This document shows positions 5,571-5,818 of a DNA stretch of 5,818 nt, piece by piece (the stretch's first letter is position 1; each line of letters starts with the position of its first letter). The position numbers and the translations under genes were made by a program. The DNA is from Rhizobiaceae bacterium (GTDB lineage: Bacteria > Pseudomonadota > Alphaproteobacteria > Rhizobiales > Rhizobiaceae): assembly GCA_020696915.1 (NCBI GenBank), contig JAJFMR010000210.1, positions 1 to 5,818 on the forward strand. The letters are read 5' to 3'. The notes under the pieces were generated by a model that saw only the letters and a list, made by a program, of their open reading frames with translations, searched no databases and was not told the DNA's origin.

Positions 5571-5818
5571 CACCGCAGCGCAAGGCAAGGAAACGGCGGA
5601 AGCGCCACTGAGCATGAACGAGCACACGATTCCGGCAGTCGCGACCGGCCGCCGAACATCCTCCCGGTCCCGGGTTGCCGCCCTGCTGCGCAGGCGCGCG
5701 GTCGCTTATGGGCTGCTTGCGGTGGCGGTCGCGTCAGCTGCCTTCGGCGGCTATGGCATCTACACAAACCGGCCGCTTAACGTTCCGGTCGTGGCGGTCG
5801 AACGCAATGTGCCGGTTC
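5548..5818 (+). CDS. N-terminus of a probable second efflux adaptor (HlyD/RND membrane fusion protein), cut by right edge
   Basis: The frame is open from ATG at 5548 to the window end, giving 90 codons. A polar, disordered-looking N-terminus is followed by a basic stretch (L-L-R-R-R at about 48-52), a single membrane helix (about 53-71) and the segment N-R-P-L-N-V-P-V-V-A-V-E-R-N-V-P-V. A single anchor followed by a short beta strand of the P-V-x-V-A-x-V-E-R type is how many HlyD/RND adaptors begin, just before the lipoyl domain. The diagnostic domains lie beyond the edge, so this is an inference. The 5548 start has AGGGA at 5539-5543, 4 nt upstream, and overlaps the previous gene by 23 nt. 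An in-frame ATG at 5614 would leave a 43-nt gap but has a poorer ribosome binding site. Either start keeps the anchor. It could be another bitopic membrane protein. It probably shares the promoter at 5080-5120. Confidence 0.6.
   Translation, partial: MGETLSADTAAQGKETAEAPLSMNEHTIPAVATGRRTSSRSRVAALLRRRAVAYGLLAVAVASAAFGGYGIYTNRPLNVPVVAVERNVPV

Noticed and set aside
4926..5627. Minus-strand open frame (233 codons) covering the 4937-5162 gap
   Set aside because: It is antisense to the 135-aa membrane protein gene, has unlikely composition, and would bury the hairpin, FNR-like box and -10 element.
1..5818. CRISPR arrays, tRNA or rRNA genes, insertion sequences, attachment sites
   Set aside because: No spaced direct repeats, cloverleaf arms, transposase-like frames or terminal inverted repeats were seen on either strand.

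Overview
The window is GC-rich throughout, with C/G-ending codons, Shine-Dalgarno leaders and tightly overlapping genes. Together with FNR/FixK-type palindromes in both intergenic gaps, this suggests a Gram-negative proteobacterium, most likely an alphaproteobacterium of the Rhizobiales kind. That placement is inference from composition and protein style, not from a marker gene.

Layout, left to right. (1) Positions 1-222, minus strand: the N-terminal part of a cytochrome b561-type membrane protein, cut by the left edge. (2) Positions 223-540: a divergent intergenic region with one FNR/FixK-like box placed for each flanking gene (276-289 leftward, 448-461 rightward). (3) Positions 541-4936, plus strand: a compact three-gene operon, consisting of a 66-aa DUF2892 membrane protein, a periplasmic adaptor (membrane fusion protein) and a 1066-aa RND inner-membrane pump. 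The genes overlap by 13 nt and then 4 nt. (4) Positions 4937-5162: an intergenic gap with a 27-nt imperfect hairpin and a third FNR/FixK-like box (5080-5093) with a well-placed -10 element. (5) Positions 5163-5570: a 135-aa four-helix membrane protein of unknown function. (6) Positions 5548 to the right edge: the start of a second membrane-anchored protein that looks like another efflux adaptor, overlapping the previous gene by 23 nt.

How the parts fit: the adaptor and pump form two of the three layers of a tripartite efflux system. No outer-membrane channel is present, so a TolC-like partner must be encoded elsewhere. The pump has the AcrB-type proton-relay residues, with arginine in place of the relay lysine. 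The most informative observation is that every transcription unit whose start is visible (the b561 gene, the DUF2892-adaptor-pump operon, and the gene at 5163 with its follower) has a TTG-N6-ATCAA box upstream. Two of the three have a -10-like hexamer at the distance expected for class II FNR activation. I read the region as an oxygen-responsive (microaerobic or anaerobic) membrane and efflux island. The regulator, the pump substrate and the role of the small membrane proteins are not shown by the sequence. No tRNA, rRNA, mobile element or CRISPR array was seen.
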